Origin: CAMCTV01 sp964420985
GTDB taxonomy: Bacteria; Bacteroidota; Bacteroidia; Flavobacteriales_D; Sanyastnellaceae
Assembly: GCA_964420985.1 (NCBI GenBank)
Contig: CAYQUT010000001.1
Coordinates: forward strand, 62,001 to 126,000
Length of the DNA stretch: 64,000 nucleotides
Direction: 5' to 3'
In this document: in pieces, positions 25,629-34,250 of the stretch
Layout of the letters: every line of letters begins with the position of its first letter
Numbering within the stretch: the stretch's first letter is position 1
Translations under genes and position numbers: made by a program
Notes under the pieces: generated by a model
The model's database searches: none
Told to the model about the DNA's origin: nothing
What the model saw: the letters and a program-made list of their open reading frames with translations, nothing else

Positions 25629-26475
25629 TAACTCCAGCAAATACGATTTGCCAAAAGCTCAAGCTTTCATGCATGTAATAGCCCCAACCTACCGCAACGA
25701 TTGGAATCAAATAGGTGACCGTGGAAGCCATGATGGCGCCACTCAGTTGCGTTAACCTGAAAAATAAGATATTGGCTATTCCTGTTCCAACAATCGACAA
25801 GGTAGCCACCGCGGCAATGCTCCTGCCTCCTTGTGGATGGGTCCAAATGACTGAATAGTCCGTTGTAAAAAAATACAATCCACATGGGATACTTACCATT
25901 AAAACCGACAACGATGTAATCCATGGCGCCTTGATGTGTCGCAAATGATGTCCAACTGTATTGACACTTACACCATACATCACCGTCGCAGCAATGATGA
26001 GAAAGGCATACTGCACATTTTGTAAACTGCTCCCTTTGCTGGCAATGATGCCGGCAGCACCAATGAATCCAATTAACATGCCCGTTACTTGTCGCTTGTG
26101 TGTTGTCTTTTTAAAAAAAAGAATCGCCAAAAGCAGCGTGAATAGTGGGGTGAGTGCATTCAAGATTCCTGCTAACCCACTGTCCAAATATTGCTGCGAT
26201 ACCGCAAACAAAAAAGCAGGTATGCCACTGCCCAAAAATCCCACCACTGCCAAATATTTCCAATCCTTTTTATCAATCTGACGCATGGCTTGAATGGATA
26301 CGGGCAGCAATACCACGGCAGCCATCATCATGCGCAAAGAGGCCACTTGGTAGGGTGTTAAAACTGGTGTCCCATCGGGCGCTTTTAACCCCATCTTCAT
26401 TAAGATGAAAGACGACCCCCAAACCAGTGCTAGAAGGACTAAAATCAGTAGGGAAGATAACTTTTGTTGGAACAA
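25588..26475 (-). CDS. EamA/DMT-family transporter
   Basis: 295 residues from a TTG start; no ATG occurs before residue 26 (MKMGLKAPDG), which would remove the first helix. Ten hydrophobic helices in two EamA repeats (LVLLALVWGSSFILMKMGL at the start; VSIPCGLYFF... GTGIANILFFRLTQLSGAIMAS... VILLGVYLGNRPQR in the second half). Family members export amino acids and related metabolites. It converges on the rhodanese gene with 6 bases between. Its last 43 bases are repeated at 12162-12204. The TTG start lies near a TACATTTG box on the minus strand at 26496-26489. Confidence 0.9.
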   Translation of the reverse strand: MFQQKLSSLLILVLLALVWGSSFILMKMGLKAPDGTPVLTPYQVASLRMMMAAVVLLPVSIQAMRQIDKKDWKYLAVVGFLGSGIPAFLFAVSQQYLDSGLAGILNALTPLFTLLLAILFFKKTTHKRQVTGMLIGFIGAAGIIASKGSSLQNVQYAFLIIAATVMYGVSVNTVGHHLRHIKAPWITSLSVLMVSIPCGLYFFTTDYSVIWTHPQGGRSIAAVATLSIVGTGIANILFFRLTQLSGAIMASTVTYLIPIVAVGWGYYMHESLSFWQIVFAGVILLGVYLGNRPQR

Positions 26476-26500
26476 AACAGTTTTTTGTCAAATGTACGTG

Positions 26501-26528
26501 TTGTTATTGGGCTTGAACCCTAATTTTG
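26501..26528 (+). promoter_or_regulatory. Promoter for the HMA lipoprotein and ctaA
   Basis: TTG at 26501-26503, a 17-base spacer, then TAATTTTG at 26521-26528, an exact match to the TAnnTTTG -7 consensus of Bacteroidota. The start codon is 14 bases after the box. Confidence 0.65.
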
Positions 26529-26542
26529 TCGAAAATAAAAGA

Positions 26543-26914
26543 ATGAAAAAATTACTGACTTTTCTTTTGATGGCGCTCTTGATGGCTTGCCAGAACCAAA
26601 CCGAAAACACAGGTATTGTTATCGAAAAGATTCAAGAGAAGGGACCTGTAGCCAAGGTTTCAGCTAAATTTTCGATTAAAGGGATGACTTGTGCACATGG
26701 TTGCGGAGGAAAGATTCAAAAAGAATTGGAGAAAATTCCAGGTGTGACTGCAACCCAATTGGATTTTGTTGAAGAGCGTGAGGTGAATGTAGTGACAGCA
26801 GATTTCAATACCAACGCTACTTCAATAGATAAAATGATAGAATGCGTGAATACCATTGCCGATGGCAAATACAAAGTGGTAGCCGCTCAAGAGATTACTA
26901 CTACCCTTCAATAG
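26543..26914 (+). CDS. HMA-domain lipoprotein (heavy-metal binding)
   Basis: 123 residues from the ATG at 26543; a longer frame from 26405 would run through the promoter and the EamA gene. Lipoprotein signal MKKLLTFLLMALLMAC with Cys16 as the lipid site. The HMA domain (~40-105) has GMTCAHGCGGKIQKELEKIPGV. The metal cysteines are Cys50 and Cys54, a CxxxC spacing rather than the usual CxxC, which I believe also occurs in other Bacteroidota. It likely binds copper in the periplasm. It sits 1 base before ctaA, and since heme A serves copper-containing cytochrome oxidase, a role in copper handling for the oxidase is a fair inference. Confidence 0.85.
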   Translation: MKKLLTFLLMALLMACQNQTENTGIVIEKIQEKGPVAKVSAKFSIKGMTCAHGCGGKIQKELEKIPGVTATQLDFVEEREVNVVTADFNTNATSIDKMIECVNTIADGKYKVVAAQEITTTLQ

Positions 26915-26915
26915 C

Positions 26916-27962
26916 ATGTTCAAAGGAAGTCCCGCACGATGGGCCATGATCGCGCTCATTGCGCTGTATCTGGTGGTGATTGCCGGTAGTGTCGTGCGTG
27001 TCACGGGCAGTGGCATGGGCTGTCCCGATTGGCCGAAATGTTTCGGACATTTGATTCCTCCTACGGATGAGGAGGTTTTATTGATAGGTCCAGGTAAAGC
27101 TTTTAAAAAAGGTCAAATGGTGATTCACCATGATACCTTGTGGGTGGCCCAGGAAGACGTTGTCTTGGATGACAAAGCTACTTTTTGGAATTTTGGATCT
27201 GAAGCAGATTGGAAGAAATATCCAAAACATGATTATGCCATCTTTAATGTTTGGCACACATGGATTGAATACATCAATCGTTTATTCACTGGGGTTTTGG
27301 GTATTCCTGTTTTTATTTTGCTTTTGATTTCTTTTAGATGGGCAAGAAAGGGCAATGGCTGGGCCACATTTGTCGCAACCGGACTTACGTTGATTCTTAT
27401 TTTATACGAGGCTTGGATTGGTAAATTGGTTGTGGATGGTCACCTTTCAGGGGGTAAGGTTACGCTGCATATGCTAGGAACCATGGGGATTATTTTTACC
27501 CTGCTTTGGGCTTATAATTCTTGCAAAGTCAACAAAGAAAGGTGGACGCTGAGTCGTCCTTGGTTGTTGTGGATTTCTTTATTCATGGTCATTGCCCAGA
27601 TTGTCTTGGGCTCACAATTGCGTGAGGCCATTGATGAGGTGATTAAGGCTGGATACAATAGGAAGGAGTGGGTAGCACAGGTCATTCAGTCGTCTGATGA
27701 TATTGTATTTTATGTCCACAGGACTTTTTCTTGGTTGGTGTTGTTTACAGCGGGTGCATTGGCCTTTCAACTCCAAAAACAAAAATTAGGGTTGGCTTTT
27801 TGGATTGCCTTACCATTGATAGGTGAATTTGTCGTAGGTATTTTATTGACTTATTTTGACTATCCCATTTGGTCACAGCCCATGCACTTGGTGCTATCTA
27901 TGATCCTTTTAGGAGCCCTGATTCACTTGGCGTTTAGGAAGCAAACCATTAAAAGTGAGTGA
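26916..27962 (+). CDS. ctaA: Heme A synthase, COX15/CtaA family
   Basis: 348 residues with about eight membrane helices. The opening VVIAGSVVRVTGSGMGCPDWPKCFG is the family signature and includes the paired cysteines; histidines in WHTWIEYINRL, TLHMLGT, VHRTFSW and MHLVLS fit the heme ligands. It converts heme O to heme A for cytochrome c oxidase in the inner membrane. An insert between helices 1 and 2 (~45-100) is longer than in Bacillus CtaA, as seen in COX15-type members. It is cotranscribed with the HMA lipoprotein. Its last 54 bases overlap the convergent PorV-like gene. Confidence 0.92.
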   Translation: MFKGSPARWAMIALIALYLVVIAGSVVRVTGSGMGCPDWPKCFGHLIPPTDEEVLLIGPGKAFKKGQMVIHHDTLWVAQEDVVLDDKATFWNFGSEADWKKYPKHDYAIFNVWHTWIEYINRLFTGVLGIPVFILLLISFRWARKGNGWATFVATGLTLILILYEAWIGKLVVDGHLSGGKVTLHMLGTMGIIFTLLWAYNSCKVNKERWTLSRPWLLWISLFMVIAQIVLGSQLREAIDEVIKAGYNRKEWVAQVIQSSDDIVFYVHRTFSWLVLFTAGALAFQLQKQKLGLAFWIALPLIGEFVVGILLTYFDYPIWSQPMHLVLSMILLGALIHLAFRKQTIKSE

Positions 27963-29036
27963 CACCATATTGGTATATAAGACATCACTTTGGTTCGCTA
28001 TATCAGTTAATGCATAGTCCAAAGAAAATTGCTTGAAGACAATGCCCAAACCGATGTTGGGTTGGAAGGTTGTTTCTTGTCCTTGGAAGGTTGTGGTTCT
28101 TTGGAAGTTGCCAAAACCGGCGCGCAATTTTAACCATTGTTGGTAGCCTATTTCCATTCCTATCGCAGGATCAATGCTCAAAGTATTGCCGGCTATCAGC
28201 GTATTTCTTTTTCCATCCGTTGTGGTAATGAGATTGCCTTCAATAATGAATTGGTATTTACGCCAAAAGAAGTTTCTCCCACCACCAGTAATTATCCGGG
28301 GTTTGGCTATTTCCCAGGCATTGTCAGGCAGCTCATTTCCCGTTGCTAGGAATACGGATTTCGTTTTCTCGTCTAAGTTGTAATGCCATGCGCTGAATGT
28401 TCCTGTGATGTCTTTCAATACAACACCCCATTCCCATTTTTTGTATTCTGCTTGCCATCCCAAGTCAATGCCAAAACCCCATGCATTAGCAAAGTCACCT
28501 ATTTGTCGATAGATGATTTTGGCATTAATACCAAAATGATTTTTCATTTTTTCTTTAGGCAAAAATCTTTTGAGGATTTTGGGAGGTTCACTTTGTGCAT
28601 AGGTCAATAGAAAGGCATAGTCAGCCGCAGAGAAGTATGAAATTCTGCTGTAATCGACATTGCCATTTGGATCGTACAGATCAATGGTGTTGGGTATATT
28701 GTCAACACCAAATCGAATGAACGATGCTCCGAAATTTCTATAGTTATCCAGTTTCTGAGCGTATCCCGCGTAATCGAGTTTGGCAATACCGGCAAAATAC
28801 TCAGCATGCATAGCCGCGATAGAATGCTGTTGTGGGATTCTCGCTATTCCAGCTGGATTCCAATAACTGCTGAATCCGTCTTTGCTTGTTCCAGTGATTG
28901 CCCCTGCCAAAGCATAGCCCCTGGCCCCTACACCTATATTCAAAAATTCGTTCACATACTTAGGAGCTACGTCACTTTGTCCCCATGATAAGGATGAAAG
29001 GAAGCCAAGAACAAGAGTGACCCAACGGATTTTCAT
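27909..29036 (-). CDS. PorV/PorQ-family outer membrane beta-barrel protein
   Basis: 375 residues with a signal peptide (MKIRWVTLVLGFLSSLSWGQ). The opening KYVNEFLNIGVGARGYALAGAITG and YWNPAGIARI is the characteristic start of the PorV/PorQ (FadL-related) barrel family of Bacteroidota. The barrel ends near VLYTNMVSLTFNG. PorV shuttles T9SS cargo; this paralogue's role is not established by the sequence, and the main PorV is at 35455-36690. It lies 23 bases after hemD on the same strand, likely in the heme operon transcript. Its C-terminus overlaps the end of ctaA by 54 bases tail to tail. Confidence 0.82.
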   Translation of the reverse strand: MKIRWVTLVLGFLSSLSWGQSDVAPKYVNEFLNIGVGARGYALAGAITGTSKDGFSSYWNPAGIARIPQQHSIAAMHAEYFAGIAKLDYAGYAQKLDNYRNFGASFIRFGVDNIPNTIDLYDPNGNVDYSRISYFSAADYAFLLTYAQSEPPKILKRFLPKEKMKNHFGINAKIIYRQIGDFANAWGFGIDLGWQAEYKKWEWGVVLKDITGTFSAWHYNLDEKTKSVFLATGNELPDNAWEIAKPRIITGGGRNFFWRKYQFIIEGNLITTTDGKRNTLIAGNTLSIDPAIGMEIGYQQWLKLRAGFGNFQRTTTFQGQETTFQPNIGLGIVFKQFSLDYALTDIANQSDVLYTNMVSLTFNGLLPKRQVNQGS

Positions 29037-29059
29037 GCTGCAATTTACTAAGCAGCCTA

Positions 29060-29719
29060 TTAACCCGAAACTTTTTCTTTTATTGTGCTGTAGAGTTGCG
29101 CATCCGTGATTTGCTGCAAAACGGTAACATTTGCAGCGCCTTTTTCCTTTAGGTAAGCTTCTGTTGTCGGTCCATAGGCCACCAATATGGCATCAGGCAA
29201 TGGTTGTTCCAACAGGAAGCCATCAACGTTAGAGGGCGAGGTAAAAAGGTAGAGATCATGTGGGCCAACTTTATTGGCTTTTGGAAGCGTTTGGTAACAA
29301 GGAAGGTGGAGGATGGTATGTCCTACTATTTGTTTAGCAATGTTTTGTTTACTGATCAAAGATGCTGGGAATAAAATGCTTTGATTGGGCTCAAGTGTGG
29401 ATGTAAAGGCCTTTCCCACCATTTCAGGATCGGAGGTTTGGCCAATGAAGTCAGCAGAAAGTCCGAAACTTTTAAGTGCCTTAAGGGTACCTTCTCCCAT
29501 TACTCCAATGAAGGAAGAGGAAATGGAATGTTGTTCTAAAAAATGTTTCACACCCTGTGCACTGGAGAAAAACGTCCAATCGGAAGGCGGCACTTTTTCA
29601 ATAAGGATTCTTTGTGTTTCAATACAACTAGCACCCAACAGCTCATGCCCTTCATCCATCAAGGATTTTGCCCAGTGGTCTTCAGCGGTTATGGATTTAC
29701 TGATGAAAATTTTCGCCAT
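29060..29719 (-). CDS. hemD: Uroporphyrinogen-III synthase
   Basis: 219 residues, a little short of the family norm. HemD is poorly conserved, but features are present: the paired Rossmann-like halves, WTFFSSAQGVKHFLEQ, the VLPCYQT-like ILHLPCYQTLP, and LYLFTSPSNVDGFL. Position after hemC settles the call. It closes hydroxymethylbilane to uroporphyrinogen III in the cytoplasm. Its first 31 bases overlap the end of hemC, indicating coupled translation. Confidence 0.88.
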   Translation of the reverse strand: MAKIFISKSITAEDHWAKSLMDEGHELLGASCIETQRILIEKVPPSDWTFFSSAQGVKHFLEQHSISSSFIGVMGEGTLKALKSFGLSADFIGQTSDPEMVGKAFTSTLEPNQSILFPASLISKQNIAKQIVGHTILHLPCYQTLPKANKVGPHDLYLFTSPSNVDGFLLEQPLPDAILVAYGPTTEAYLKEKGAANVTVLQQITDAQLYSTIKEKVSG

Positions 29720-30609
29720 TGGTCCAATTTATCAAAACAATAAGAGATGCATTGATTGGCATCAGGGTGGGTAAAAGAGAATTGTAATATCGGTTGATTG
29801 ATTCCAACAGCAAAAGCAACATGTACTTCCCAAGTTTCATTTTGTTTGGTGCAGAAAACTCCCAATGGAAGTTGACATCCCCCTTCGAGTTTTTGCAGCA
29901 ACATTCTTTCAATAAAAATGGAGTCCGCAACATCTTGGTTATTGAGTTGATTCAAGATGGAAATTACCTCATTGTCATTTCTGCGACATTGCCATCCCAA
30001 TACCCCTTGCGCGGGTGCAGGAACAAAACTAGTTGGATCTAGAAGCTGTGTATGAAATTCTGATAAGTCAATGTTCAACCGGGAAACTCCTGCAGCAGCT
30101 AGAAGAATGGCATCGCAATGTCCATCTCTTAACTTTTGAATGCGGGTAGGAACGTTACCTCTGATATCAACAGTTTTCAAATCAGGACGGATATTCATCA
30201 ACTGTGTTTTCCTTCTGATAGAAGATGTGCCCACCCGAATGTTGTCTTGTAGCAACAATGTGTTTTGTTCTTTGATACAATCTTTTTGGGTGATTAAAAT
30301 GTCTCTGGGATCAGCCCGATGGCTCACAGCTGCGATAATTAAATCTTCATGCGGAGCCGTTTCTAAATCTTTATGAGAATGAACAGCAATGTCAATTTCA
30401 TTCTCCATGAGGGCTTGTTCAATTTCCTTGGTGAAAAATCCTTTGCCTTCAATTTTATCGAAACTCAAATGTTGAATTTGGTCTCCTTTTGTTGTGATGA
30501 TTTTAAGTTCATTGGGTATTCCAAGACTATTCAAAAGGGATTGGGTGAAATGTGCTTGCCAAAGGGCTAGTTCGCTCCCCCTTGTTCCAATGATGATCTT
30601 GCGGGACAT
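29689..30609 (-). CDS. hemC: Hydroxymethylbilane synthase (porphobilinogen deaminase)
   Basis: 306 residues, standard length. Signatures: IIGTRGSELALWQAHF at the start, the KDLETAPHEDL loop, RVGTSSIRRKTQL, DIRGNVPTR and the dipyrromethane cofactor site Cys245 in LEGGCQLPLG. It polymerises four porphobilinogens to hydroxymethylbilane. It begins 2 bases after hemA and overlaps hemD, so hemA-hemC-hemD form one transcription unit for tetrapyrrole synthesis. Confidence 0.97.
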   Translation of the reverse strand: MSRKIIIGTRGSELALWQAHFTQSLLNSLGIPNELKIITTKGDQIQHLSFDKIEGKGFFTKEIEQALMENEIDIAVHSHKDLETAPHEDLIIAAVSHRADPRDILITQKDCIKEQNTLLLQDNIRVGTSSIRRKTQLMNIRPDLKTVDIRGNVPTRIQKLRDGHCDAILLAAAGVSRLNIDLSEFHTQLLDPTSFVPAPAQGVLGWQCRRNDNEVISILNQLNNQDVADSIFIERMLLQKLEGGCQLPLGVFCTKQNETWEVHVAFAVGINQPILQFSFTHPDANQCISYCFDKLDQWRKFSSVNP

Positions 30610-30611
30610 GA

Positions 30612-31880
30612 TTAATTTTTTTGGTGTTGTTCCATCATCACAGCCTTTGCCATCTTCATGGGAACTGAGATGTATTTTTTTTCCATGTAATCCAAAATTT
30701 TGTCTAGCACTTCTTTGGCATTTTCATCCAAGTCCATTAAGTCTTTTTGAAAAACACTTCCAACAGCAGTCTCCCTTATCTCCTTAATGGTGACAGGAAT
30801 GTTTTGCATGGCCAATTCAATTTTTCGTTCTTGCACCAATCCTTTGTATTCCATCAGACCTTGTAATATAATAGGTTCACATTGCTCCAAAGCCATTTGA
30901 CGGAAAGCAATATTCTCATTGGTGATTTGCTGAATATTATTCATATCAAAAAAGGCAATTCCTTTTTGCTTTTGAATACTGGGGTGAACGTTTCCGGGCA
31001 TGGCAAGGTCAATGACCATTTTGGTGGATGCGCCGAGTTGATTTACCACATCTTCCGACATCAAGTAATCGGTAGAACCTGTGCATACAATCCACGCATT
31101 GTGCATGTGCAACTGAGTGGGTATATTTTCCAAGCCAAAAAATGGCTTGTTGTTAAATAGTTCAACCAATTTATAAGCCCCTGATGCTGATCTGTTGAAA
31201 ACAGTTACGTTGTGGTATCCATTTTCGAATAAAAATTTGGCAAAATTCGAAATGATTTGTCCTGCGCCAACCAGGGCAATGGAGGCGTTTTTTTGGAAAC
31301 CTTTTTCCAAGAAAGCATTCCAGGCGATGGATACGATAGAAACGGGTTTTCTTCGAAGGTCTGTTTCTGTAAATATTTGTTTGGCGGACTTGACACATTG
31401 TTTCATTAAAATGCGCAAAGCTTCACCGGCTAACCCTGCTTTAACGCTAAAGTCATACGCTGCGCGCATTTGTCCAAGTATTTCTGTTTCTCCAATGACG
31501 GCTGAGTTCAGACTTCCCGCTGTTCTTAAAACATGCTCACTTGCGTCATCTCCATTTAGTCGCGTACAATGCAATGCAGTGCTTTTGAGGAACTCACTGT
31601 CCTGGGTGCTGCTGAATAGTTGTAAAACTTGTTGGGTTAATCCTGGACAAACAAAATGATCTACTGTGAATATCCATTCTACGCGATTGCAAGTGGCGAC
31701 ATACATCACTTCGTCGCAACCTGTGATTTTTTTCATCTCCGTTAACGCCAATATTTTCTCATGGTCATTGACATGGAATTTTCCAATTGTTTCCAGCGGA
31801 AACTGATGGTGATTAACACTGATGACTTGGACCTTTCTCACAGTTGCAAATGTCGGTTTCAAGTGTTTTGGATTTGTCAT
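30612..31880 (-). CDS. hemA: Glutamyl-tRNA reductase
   Basis: 422 residues from the ATG at 31880; a GTG at 31898 is an alternative adding six residues. The catalytic cysteine is Cys64 in YVATCNRVEW. GETEILGQMRAAY and the Rossmann motif LVGAGQI are clear, and the C-terminal dimerisation helices follow. It reduces glutamyl-tRNA to glutamate-1-semialdehyde, the first step of the C5 heme pathway. First gene of the hem transcription unit and divergent from a lipoprotein gene; 119 bases separate the starts. Confidence 0.97.
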   Translation of the reverse strand: MTNPKHLKPTFATVRKVQVISVNHHQFPLETIGKFHVNDHEKILALTEMKKITGCDEVMYVATCNRVEWIFTVDHFVCPGLTQQVLQLFSSTQDSEFLKSTALHCTRLNGDDASEHVLRTAGSLNSAVIGETEILGQMRAAYDFSVKAGLAGEALRILMKQCVKSAKQIFTETDLRRKPVSIVSIAWNAFLEKGFQKNASIALVGAGQIISNFAKFLFENGYHNVTVFNRSASGAYKLVELFNNKPFFGLENIPTQLHMHNAWIVCTGSTDYLMSEDVVNQLGASTKMVIDLAMPGNVHPSIQKQKGIAFFDMNNIQQITNENIAFRQMALEQCEPIILQGLMEYKGLVQERKIELAMQNIPVTIKEIRETAVGSVFQKDLMDLDENAKEVLDKILDYMEKKYISVPMKMAKAVMMEQHQKN

Positions 31881-31999
31881 TGATTTGTCAAACGTCACAG
31901 AAATTCAGTGAGATAAATCATCAATTGTATGCACTGTTCAACAAGAGTTTTGATTAAAGGGGATTGGGATGCTTATTTTTGTCTTTAAACCCATTAGAC

Positions 32000-33406
32000 A
32001 TGTTACGCCTTTCCAAATTTGTTTACTTTCTTTTTTGCATTGCAGCTCTATCGAGTTGCGCGTTGAAAAAGGGATTGGGTGAAGCAAAAAGGATGGAGGA
32101 AAACGGACTGCATGAAATGGCTTACGAACGATACCTTCAGTTGTGGAAGGAGCATCAAGCTTGGGAGGCAAGAGCTGGAATGAATAAAAGTGCTGAAACC
32201 ATTTTAACTCAAAAATTTAATCCCTTACAATCCGTCTGTGATAAAAGTGAGTCCTATCATTCAGCTTTGTCTTGGTATGATTCTTTTTTAGTGTACAGTT
32301 CAAAGTTTGAAGAGCATCACGCTGAATTGGTAAAATCTTTTCAAGGCAATTTAGTACCCTTTAAAAATCGATGTAAAGCTTATTGGTTGGAGTTGTATGC
32401 CAAGGAAATGCGGCAGTATGGAGAGGAGGAAAAATGGAGCAAAGCCAATGAGATGGCGGTATTACTTTTGGAGATAGAGACCAATCACGAAGAAGCAAAG
32501 CTGATGCAGCGTTTGGCACAGGTCGAAATGGCGGTTGCGTTAGCTGAAGGCGCTTTTTCTGAAGGTTTTTACAAGCAAGCCCATGCCTATGCATTGACCG
32601 CTTTGAAATGGGATAAGAATGAGCAACGAGCGGAAAAAATTAGAAAGGATTGCTTGGATCGTTGCTCTTTTTCCATGCGCGTAGTGCTGATGGCTGAGCA
32701 AAAAACCAAGGATAAAATTGTGCAGAAGCTTCAAGACTTTGGTCTTCAATCCCGTATCTTAGGTAGGGATCAATTTTCAGACATGAAGTTTCTGACGGCT
32801 TATTTGGAAAGCTACTTGACGCAAGGTGACTTTCCTTTTGTGCAAGTGTTGAATGATAATCATTTTGAGAGCATCTCCAAAGAGCAGTTGAATGCCTTGA
32901 ACTTGCAGTATAGTCAAAACAATGCGGATGTCGTGTTGGGAGAATTAAAAACCGCTGCAACTTTGCTGGTGATTGAGCCTTTGGTGTGGGAAATGAAAAC
33001 TACTCGATCCGAAAAAATGCAACATTGGGTAATGGAGAAAAGGGGAAACCAAGAAAAGGTAATCAAGGTTTATTTGGAGCCAGAGACGGTCAATCTTACG
33101 GCTCAATTGAAATTGTCTTTGATCAATACCACCACAGGCACAACCGTAGCTTCTCAGATCATGGACTTAGGTGGTCAAAAAGAGTTTTATGAATTGGATT
33201 ATGAGGGTTCTGCTTCGCAACTTTATCCGACGGAACAAGGCGGTAAGAATGCAGTTTATCTGAGTCGCGAGCAGATGATGAAGATACAGGAGCGCAAATC
33301 AAGCAGAGATCGATACAGCGCAGTCTTGGATATGGCCGTGGAAAAATGGAGAAAAAAGCTGGTTGACTTTTTGGGGGAATTGGAAAAGAGTGATCTGCGC
33401 CGTTAA
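32000..33406 (+). CDS. Lipoprotein of unknown function, helical N-terminal half
   Basis: 468 residues from the ATG at 32000, chosen because it begins a lipoprotein signal (MLRLSKFVYFLFCIAALSSC); the longer frame from 31964 adds an unlikely leader. Residues ~25-230 are helical and TPR-like (EAKRMEENGLHEMAYERYLQLW, EGFYKQAHAYALTALKWDKNEQ). The second half is mixed and contains TAQLKLSLINTTTGTTVASQIMD. No family name comes to mind. A TATTTTTG box at 31974-31981 with a TTG 21 bases upstream is a plausible promoter. It is divergent from hemA. Confidence 0.8.
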   Translation: MLRLSKFVYFLFCIAALSSCALKKGLGEAKRMEENGLHEMAYERYLQLWKEHQAWEARAGMNKSAETILTQKFNPLQSVCDKSESYHSALSWYDSFLVYSSKFEEHHAELVKSFQGNLVPFKNRCKAYWLELYAKEMRQYGEEEKWSKANEMAVLLLEIETNHEEAKLMQRLAQVEMAVALAEGAFSEGFYKQAHAYALTALKWDKNEQRAEKIRKDCLDRCSFSMRVVLMAEQKTKDKIVQKLQDFGLQSRILGRDQFSDMKFLTAYLESYLTQGDFPFVQVLNDNHFESISKEQLNALNLQYSQNNADVVLGELKTAATLLVIEPLVWEMKTTRSEKMQHWVMEKRGNQEKVIKVYLEPETVNLTAQLKLSLINTTTGTTVASQIMDLGGQKEFYELDYEGSASQLYPTEQGGKNAVYLSREQMMKIQERKSSRDRYSAVLDMAVEKWRKKLVDFLGELEKSDLRR

Positions 33407-33488
33407 TAAAATCATTGTTAAGTTAAAATTAAGATTTTTCTTTTTTATTGTCATTGATTCAGTAAGTTTGAACTAAATCCAAAAGATA

Positions 33489-34250
33489 TTGTCAAACGTA
33501 CAACAAATCATTTCCCGGTATCAACCCATTTCTTTGAAGGAGATGGATGGTGTGGCTCTGATGAATCGTACGGATACCAAATATTTAATGTCGATGAGTC
33601 AACTAGAATCTGTATTAGAGGAGGTTGCTCATCATTATCGTATTTTGGATATCAAGGGTGTAAGAAGCAATCACTACCAATCGCAGTATTATGATACTCC
33701 TGACTTTTATTTTTACAGAAGACACCATAGCGGGAAGCAGAATCGATTGAAGATTCGAAAACGAATGTATGTGGAAAGTAACTTGACCTTCTTAGAAGTG
33801 AAGTTTAAAAGCAACAAAGGACGGACGGAGAAGGACAGAACCAAGTTGGATGGATTGTCACCGGAATTGACCTCTGATAACGAACATTACATTCATGAGA
33901 CAAGTCATTTTGAAGAACACCTTGAGCCCAAGTTGATGAATTGTTTTGAGCGAATTACCCTGGTAGATCAGGCGTTGCCCGAGCGCATTACCATTGACTT
34001 AAATTTAAGTTTTGTCGTGAATGATAAAACAGTAGATATACCTGATCTGGTTATCATTGAAGCCAAACAAGAACGTCAAAATAGACATTCCGTATTTTTA
34101 CAAGCGCTGAAACGCCGTTTGATTCGTCCAGAGAGCATGAGTAAGTACTGCTTAGGTATTGCGTTGTTGACGGATCAAAAATCCAATATGTTTAAAGAAA
34201 AAATTAGAACAATAAAATCACTAACCCATGGATCTTTTATATACCATTAA
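33489..34250 (+). CDS. VTC-domain protein (polyphosphate polymerase-like)
   Basis: 253 residues from a TTG start; an in-frame stop lies five codons upstream and the next ATG is at residue 19. The VTC/CYTH-type tunnel fold is indicated by MNRTDTKYLMSMSQL, QSQYYDTPDFYFYRRHH, RLKIRKRMY, FLEVKFKSNKGRTEKDR and VIIEAKQER, with the basic and acidic residues expected along the tunnel. Yeast Vtc4 with this domain makes polyphosphate; bacterial members are less well studied. Its last 23 bases overlap the DUF4956 gene, its usual partner. Confidence 0.9.
   Translation: MSNVQQIISRYQPISLKEMDGVALMNRTDTKYLMSMSQLESVLEEVAHHYRILDIKGVRSNHYQSQYYDTPDFYFYRRHHSGKQNRLKIRKRMYVESNLTFLEVKFKSNKGRTEKDRTKLDGLSPELTSDNEHYIHETSHFEEHLEPKLMNCFERITLVDQALPERITIDLNLSFVVNDKTVDIPDLVIIEAKQERQNRHSVFLQALKRRLIRPESMSKYCLGIALLTDQKSNMFKEKIRTIKSLTHGSFIYH

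Noticed and set aside
26405..26542. Upstream extension of the HMA lipoprotein
   Set aside because: It overlaps the EamA gene and the promoter, and would bury the lipoprotein signal.
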